From: Mesorhizobium sp.
GTDB lineage: Bacteria; Pseudomonadota; Alphaproteobacteria; Rhizobiales; Rhizobiaceae
Length of the DNA: 17,427 nucleotides
Assembly: GCA_019509685.1 (NCBI GenBank)
Contig: JAEKLU010000261.1
Coordinates: forward strand, 1 to 17,427
Direction: 5' to 3'
Every line of letters starts with the position of its first letter. Positions within the stretch are counted from its first letter, which is position 1. Positions 14,446 through 17,427 of this stretch are shown here, piece by piece. The translations under genes and the position numbers were made by a program. The notes beneath the pieces were generated by a model that was given only the letters and a program-made list of their open reading frames with translations, was not told the DNA's origin and ran no database searches.

Positions 14446-15429
14446 ATGACAGAGACGAGCGCCCTCCGCAGCGGATCTGGTCGGAACGAAGTCATCAAGC
14501 TGTTAAACAACCGTAGGCTTTCGGGGTATCGACGGGGAACCTCCGAAGACGGCCATAAAATCGCGCTTGTAATCGAGGGCGGGGCGATGGCCGGCTTGAT
14601 AAGCGCCGCTTCCGCGCTTGAACTGCAGCAACTCGGCTACACCAACTGTTTTGATGAGGTTTACGGCACTTCGGCCGGCGCGGTGAACGCTGCTTATTTC
14701 GTGGCAGGCCAAAGCGATATCTGCGTGAATATCTACCTGGAAGAAGTGATCGCCGGAAAATTCATGCGGCCTCTCCGCTGGCCGAACCAGATTGACATAG
14801 ATTGGCTGGCGGAAACGGTAGTCTCGAGAGGGACCAAGAAACTGGATACCGCCGCCCTGGCGACGTCTCCGATCGAACTGAGGATTCCCGTCACCGACAC
14901 CACTTCCGGAGCGTGCCGGTTCGTTTCCAACCATGCCGACCCCATCGGCCATCTTATCCCCGCCATCAAAGCTTCGGGGAGCAATCCCTTGCTCACCACG
15001 CATACCGAGAGGCTCGATGGCAACACCTACAATGATGGAATGGTTCGTGCAGCGGTTGCTTCGGAAGCGGCAAGGAACGCGGGAAACGATGTGATTGTCG
15101 CCCTTCTCAGTCATCCTCCCGGTCGACGCAAACGATTCAACTTCGGCGCAGCCCTTCTTGAGCAAGCCTTTCGCATCCGGTTTTACGCGCGCGACTATCA
15201 GACCGCCTTTCACGCGCGCGCCGCTTTCTACAACGACGCGATGAACATCCTGGAAGAGCCGGGACCCAACCTAACGACGTTAATAGTCGAGGCGGCGCCG
15301 GGGACGGAAATCGAGAGGTCCCTGGAAAGGCGGCGCAACCTGCTCTCCAAGATTACAGACCTCCAGCGCACACATGTCGCAGCAATTTTTACAGCCTTGG
15401 ACAGCCAGGAGACGCCTATCTCTCGATAG
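14446..15429 (+). CDS. Patatin-like phospholipase
   Basis: A 327-residue patatin domain protein. The glycine-rich oxyanion segment is VIEGGAMAGL (42-51), the nucleophile elbow is GTSAG (74-78) with Ser76, and the catalytic Asp is D197 in YNDGMVRA; KASGSNPLL (176-184) is the usual segment between them. All elements for acyl-ester hydrolysis are present and there is no signal peptide, so it acts inside the cell on lipids. Codon choice is less G/C-biased than in the genes before it, suggesting acquisition. Patatins serve in lipid turnover, as secreted toxins and as membrane-degrading effectors in anti-phage systems; nothing here decides between them. It follows the OmpA-like gene by 134 nt and its 3' end overlaps the opposing small gene by 14 nt. 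Confidence 0.85.
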   Translation: MTETSALRSGSGRNEVIKLLNNRRLSGYRRGTSEDGHKIALVIEGGAMAGLISAASALELQQLGYTNCFDEVYGTSAGAVNAAYFVAGQSDICVNIYLEEVIAGKFMRPLRWPNQIDIDWLAETVVSRGTKKLDTAALATSPIELRIPVTDTTSGACRFVSNHADPIGHLIPAIKASGSNPLLTTHTERLDGNTYNDGMVRAAVASEAARNAGNDVIVALLSHPPGRRKRFNFGAALLEQAFRIRFYARDYQTAFHARAAFYNDAMNILEEPGPNLTTLIVEAAPGTEIERSLERRRNLLSKITDLQRTHVAAIFTALDSQETPISR

Positions 15430-15766
15430 AGAAGTATATGAAAAACACCCAGGTAAAAAGTAACCCGCCATAATTTTTCTCTATCTCAATGCATCTTTCG
15501 AGACAATTATCTAGATGAGATTGATACGGGGATACGCACAATAGATATGCAAAAGAAAGTAGAAGGCCAGCCCATGGCGCCATAGTCTGGATTCTTTCTA
15601 TTATCGCAAGTCCACCCCCCGGGGTGTTCTGTAATTGAAACGTTGTAATCAATATTCCATTCAGTATCAGAAAATTCTGTGTCGCGCTGAAGCCTATGTC
15701 GACGCCGCGAGAATACATCTCGGCCGATTTTTGGTATTCGACAAATGCAAACTCTTTGTCTTCCAT
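15416..15766 (-). CDS. Small membrane protein of unknown function, possibly 3'-truncated
   Basis: A 116-residue product beginning MEDKEFAFVEYQKSAEMYSR. An N-terminal amphipathic region is followed by two membrane spans (about 27-45 NFLILNGILITTFQ, and 63-79 APWAGLLLSFAYLLCV), then a charged cytosolic stretch (HLDNCLERCIEIEKNYGG) and an abrupt hydrophobic end. The overall plan resembles small two-helix membrane proteins such as SLATT-type effectors, but I cannot place it in a family. The abrupt tail and the 14-nt overlap with the convergent patatin gene suggest the original 3' end was lost. An in-frame TAG 18 nt upstream bounds the start; the ribosome site is weak. The DNA is clearly AT-richer than its surroundings. 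Confidence 0.5.
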   Translation of the reverse strand: MEDKEFAFVEYQKSAEMYSRGVDIGFSATQNFLILNGILITTFQLQNTPGGGLAIIERIQTMAPWAGLLLSFAYLLCVSPYQSHLDNCLERCIEIEKNYGGLLFTWVFFIYFSIER

Positions 15767-16256
15767 TCCGATCCAAAGCCCCCGCTAAATCTGGAACACG
15801 AATTGAGAACGGCTGTGGATCCAAGCCGTTGCCTCCTCGGAAGCTAGCCCGATTGTCTGATCCAGGATAGTCACATTGCTCGGACATGGCGCACTTGTCC
15901 GCAAGCGAAGTCTGCCGTGGTCGACGGCGTGGGGCTGACCACGTTTCATGGAAGCATCGCGTTCACGGAAGCATCGCGAGAAGTGAACCAAAACTCACCG
16001 AACGTTGATCTATTATCACGCAAAGTCACGCGAAGTTGTTTGCCGGCTTAACTTTAGGGCGCAAAGTTCCAGCGGCAAGGCCTGAAAACATTATCTTTTT
16101 TTATTTACACATCGCAAAATAACGCTCCTAATTTGCTTGTCAGGGCCGGGGATCGCCGGCGGTGCCTCCCATCGCGACGCGACGGACCCGGACGGCCCAA
16201 ATGGTGGGAAGGCCAAGCGGCGCGACCGCTCCTTCCTTGTAGGAGGATGCGCCGCC
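15767..16256. other. Gene-free stretch, AT-rich, with short tandem repeats
   Basis: No open frame here looks real. GGAAGCATCGCG occurs twice with a 17-bp period (15950-15961 and 15967-15978). TCACGCAAAG and TCACGCGAAG are adjacent (16016-16025, 16026-16035). An AT-rich tract at 16085-16140 probably holds the promoter of the next gene (TTTACA, then about 17 nt, then a CTAAT-like -10). The stretch separates the atypical patatin region from ordinary-looking chromosome. Confidence 0.5.
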
Positions 16257-16682
16257 ATGCGCGCTTTAACATCTCTCAAGACTGCAACTCTCGCTGCGGC
16301 CCTGATCGCCGCCCCGCTCGCCGGCGCCTATGCCGCCGGACATCGCAAGGGGGCGCTCGACGCGACCGAACCAACCGATTTCACCGGACCGCGTGTAACC
16401 GGCCTGATCGAGCAGGTGCAGGGCGTCAATCAAGGCATCACCGAGGCGCGCGACGCGAACAACATTTCGGCTTCGGAGGCGCAACAGCTGCATATGCGCG
16501 CCGCACGTATCAGCCAGGCCGCCGAGAAGGTCGCCGCATCGGATCATGGCAGGATTCCGGCTGCGCAATATCACGATCTGCTGCGGCGGCTCGACAATGT
16601 CGACCAGCGGCTGATGAACGACACCGGCAACGGCTTCATGATCGGCGATGGCTCCGACGGCGGAAGCTATCCGAACGGCTGA
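16257..16682 (+). CDS. Small secreted protein of unknown function
   Basis: A 141-residue protein with a clear signal peptide (MRALTSLKTATLAAALIAAP, cleavage probably after AGAYA near residue 26). The mature part is hydrophilic and mostly helical: LIEQVQGVNQGITEARDANN, then ISASEAQQLHMRAARISQAA, then a Gly/Asp-rich tail. It has no cysteines and no family I recognise, but such helical periplasmic proteins are frequent in Mesorhizobium. AGGAGG at 16241-16246, 10 nt before the ATG, fixes this start; the open frame continues upstream to 16137 without support. A terminator lies downstream. Confidence 0.7.
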   Translation: MRALTSLKTATLAAALIAAPLAGAYAAGHRKGALDATEPTDFTGPRVTGLIEQVQGVNQGITEARDANNISASEAQQLHMRAARISQAAEKVAASDHGRIPAAQYHDLLRRLDNVDQRLMNDTGNGFMIGDGSDGGSYPNG

Positions 16683-16699
16683 ATCTCTTTTGTCTTGCC

Positions 16700-16736
16700 G
16701 CAGTTCCAGACGAAAACCGCACTTTTCGGGAATTGC
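16700..16736. repeat. Short palindromic repeat, copy 4 (inverted relative to copy 3)
   Basis: GCAGTTCC (16700-16707) and GGAATTGC (16729-16736) pair with one mismatch; GAAAA and TTTTC pair inside. The reverse complement shares AGAGCAATTCC, GAAAAGTG and GCGGTTTTC with the element at 12111. It lies between the small secreted gene and its terminator. Confidence 0.7.
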
Positions 16737-16763
16737 TCTGAATACAGAGGAAGGGACTGACTG

Positions 16764-16800
16764 GCGCCCGCGAGAGCTTATCTCGGGGGCGTCTTTTTCT
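16764..16800 (+). terminator. Intrinsic terminator after the small secreted gene
   Basis: CGCCCgCGAGA (16765-16775) pairs with TCTCGgGGGCG (16781-16791), ten pairs plus one G-G mismatch around GCTTA, followed by TCTTTTT. A good Rho-independent terminator for plus-strand transcription from 16257; it also lies just before the stop of the convergent DUF1304 gene. Confidence 0.85.
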
Positions 16801-16802
16801 GA

Positions 16803-17156
16803 CTACCAGCCGAGCCAGAGTGCGATGATGGCGAGCACCGCGGGCGCCGTCTGGATAAACAGGATTTTCCGGCCGACGGTCGCCGCGCCGTAGAGGCCAG
16901 CGATAGTGACGCAGATGAGGAAGAACATCTTGATCTGGAACCCGGCGGCGCCGAGATAGAGCCCCCAGATCAGGCCGGCGGCCAGAAAGCCGTTATAGAG
17001 CCCCTGGTTGGCGGCCAGCACCTTCGAGGCGCTGGCGAATTCCGGCGTCAGCTTGAATGTCCTGTGGCCGCGCGGCGTATCCCACAGCACCATCTCCAGA
17101 TAGACGATATAGCAGTGGATCAGGGCCACCAGCCCAACCAGGATATTGCCGATCAT
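16803..17156 (-). CDS. DUF1304 family membrane protein
   Basis: A 117-residue protein with four membrane spans, typical in length and content for DUF1304. It begins MIGNILVGLVALIHCYIVYL with His14 and Glu21 in the first span, as in the family, and contains VLAANQGLYNGFLAAGLIWG, the conserved NQG..NG segment. Function is unknown. GGAGGGG lies 5 nt before the ATG at 17154-17156, giving a firm start and ruling out the longer open frame. It is divergent from the M32 carboxypeptidase, with about 140 nt between for both promoters. Confidence 0.88.
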   Translation of the reverse strand: MIGNILVGLVALIHCYIVYLEMVLWDTPRGHRTFKLTPEFASASKVLAANQGLYNGFLAAGLIWGLYLGAAGFQIKMFFLICVTIAGLYGAATVGRKILFIQTAPAVLAIIALWLGW

Positions 17157-17297
17157 TGTCCCCTCCAGTCGCTTGTTCGAAGCATTGATCACGCAGCACC
17201 GCCCCAAGGCAAGATGGCCAAATCCTGTGTGACTGATCGGGGTTGCCAAGCCTGATGGGTTGGTATCTTTTTCGCGCCAGCCAACTCGCAGCTGGGT

Positions 17298-17427
17298 ATG
17301 AACATGTCCTTCCAAAAACTCGACGAACTCGGCCACAAGCTCGAAGCGCTGGAGCACGCCTTGGCCATCCTCGGCGCTGACGAGGCGACGCATATGGCGG
17401 TTGGCGGCGGCGAGAAGCGCGCCGAGG
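17298..17427 (+). CDS. M32-family carboxypeptidase (Taq-type), N-terminal 43 codons
   Basis: The frame from the ATG at 17298 reads MNMSFQKLDELGHKLEALEH and then AILGADEATHMAVGGGEKRA before the window ends. This is the characteristic start of M32 metallocarboxypeptidases, where the W/GAD segment and GGG.KRAE are conserved. The catalytic HEXXH would lie well beyond the window. The ATG at 17304 (MSFQKL) is an alternative start, closer to relatives' N-termini. Such enzymes trim C-terminal residues from cytosolic peptides. Confidence 0.75.
   Translation, partial: MNMSFQKLDELGHKLEALEHALAILGADEATHMAVGGGEKRAE

Noticed and set aside
12262..15766. Zorya or CBASS-type defence island made of the motor pair, the patatin and the small membrane protein
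   Set aside because: No ZorC/ZorD/ZorE, no nucleotide cyclase and no nuclease or helicase is present; composition differs between the motor pair (typical chromosome) and the patatin patch, so they are probably unrelated.
1..17427. tRNA, rRNA, CRISPR arrays, insertion sequences, prophage genes
   Set aside because: Looked for on both strands; no cloverleaf with anticodon arm, no regularly spaced repeats, no transposase or integrase motifs seen.

Overview
The window (about 63% G+C by eye, with strong G/C at third codon positions) looks like the chromosome of a rhizobial alphaproteobacterium, most likely Mesorhizobium or a close relative. The support is the ruvA/ruvC and rcdA (DUF1465) neighbourhood, the EF-P / inositol-monophosphatase / MotA-like / OmpA-like cluster, exact CtrA-type boxes, and several short palindromic intergenic repeats of the kind common in Rhizobiales. 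No tRNA, rRNA, CRISPR array or insertion sequence was seen.

Layout. (1) 1-1700, minus strand: a cell-cycle and DNA-repair block. A candidate three-hairpin small RNA (about 1563-1662) is followed by rcdA, a roughly 140-nt palindrome that starts at the rcdA stop codon, then ruvC and the first codons of ruvA. Two exact TTAA-N7-TTAAC boxes lie upstream, one before rcdA and one over the putative promoter of the small RNA. (2) 2109-5700: mixed single genes: a DUF2269 membrane protein, a TauE/SafE permease (convergent, separated by a second long palindrome with the same core), a GNAT acetyltransferase, a SAM methyltransferase and a bacterial-PH-domain membrane protein. (3) 5874-7683: a degenerate ThiE-like protein and, 1 nt downstream, a secreted Sel1-repeat protein. 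(4) 7688-9665: a divergent pair, a zinc-independent MDR oxidoreductase and a LysR regulator, with an AT-rich inverted repeat between them. (5) 9808-14311, plus strand: EF-P, a SuhB-like phosphatase, a hemolysin-III-type membrane protein, and a tightly coupled MotA/ExbB-like plus MotB/OmpA-like pair. (6) 14446-16256: an atypical, AT-richer accessory patch with a patatin-like lipase converging on a small membrane protein, then a gene-free stretch. (7) 16257-17427: a small secreted protein with a clear terminator, a DUF1304 membrane protein and the start of an M32 carboxypeptidase.

The most interesting non-coding signals are in the first 2.9 kb. Two long near-perfect palindromes share a 48-nt core (47 of 48 identical) but have largely different arms that stay base-paired, and each abuts the stop codon of a minus-strand gene. 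The putative small RNA has two anti-Shine-Dalgarno-like segments and sits under a CtrA-type box beside rcdA, whose product family controls CtrA proteolysis. The motor-like pair and the patatin patch are the most interesting protein-level candidates; neither can be called a defined system from sequence alone.
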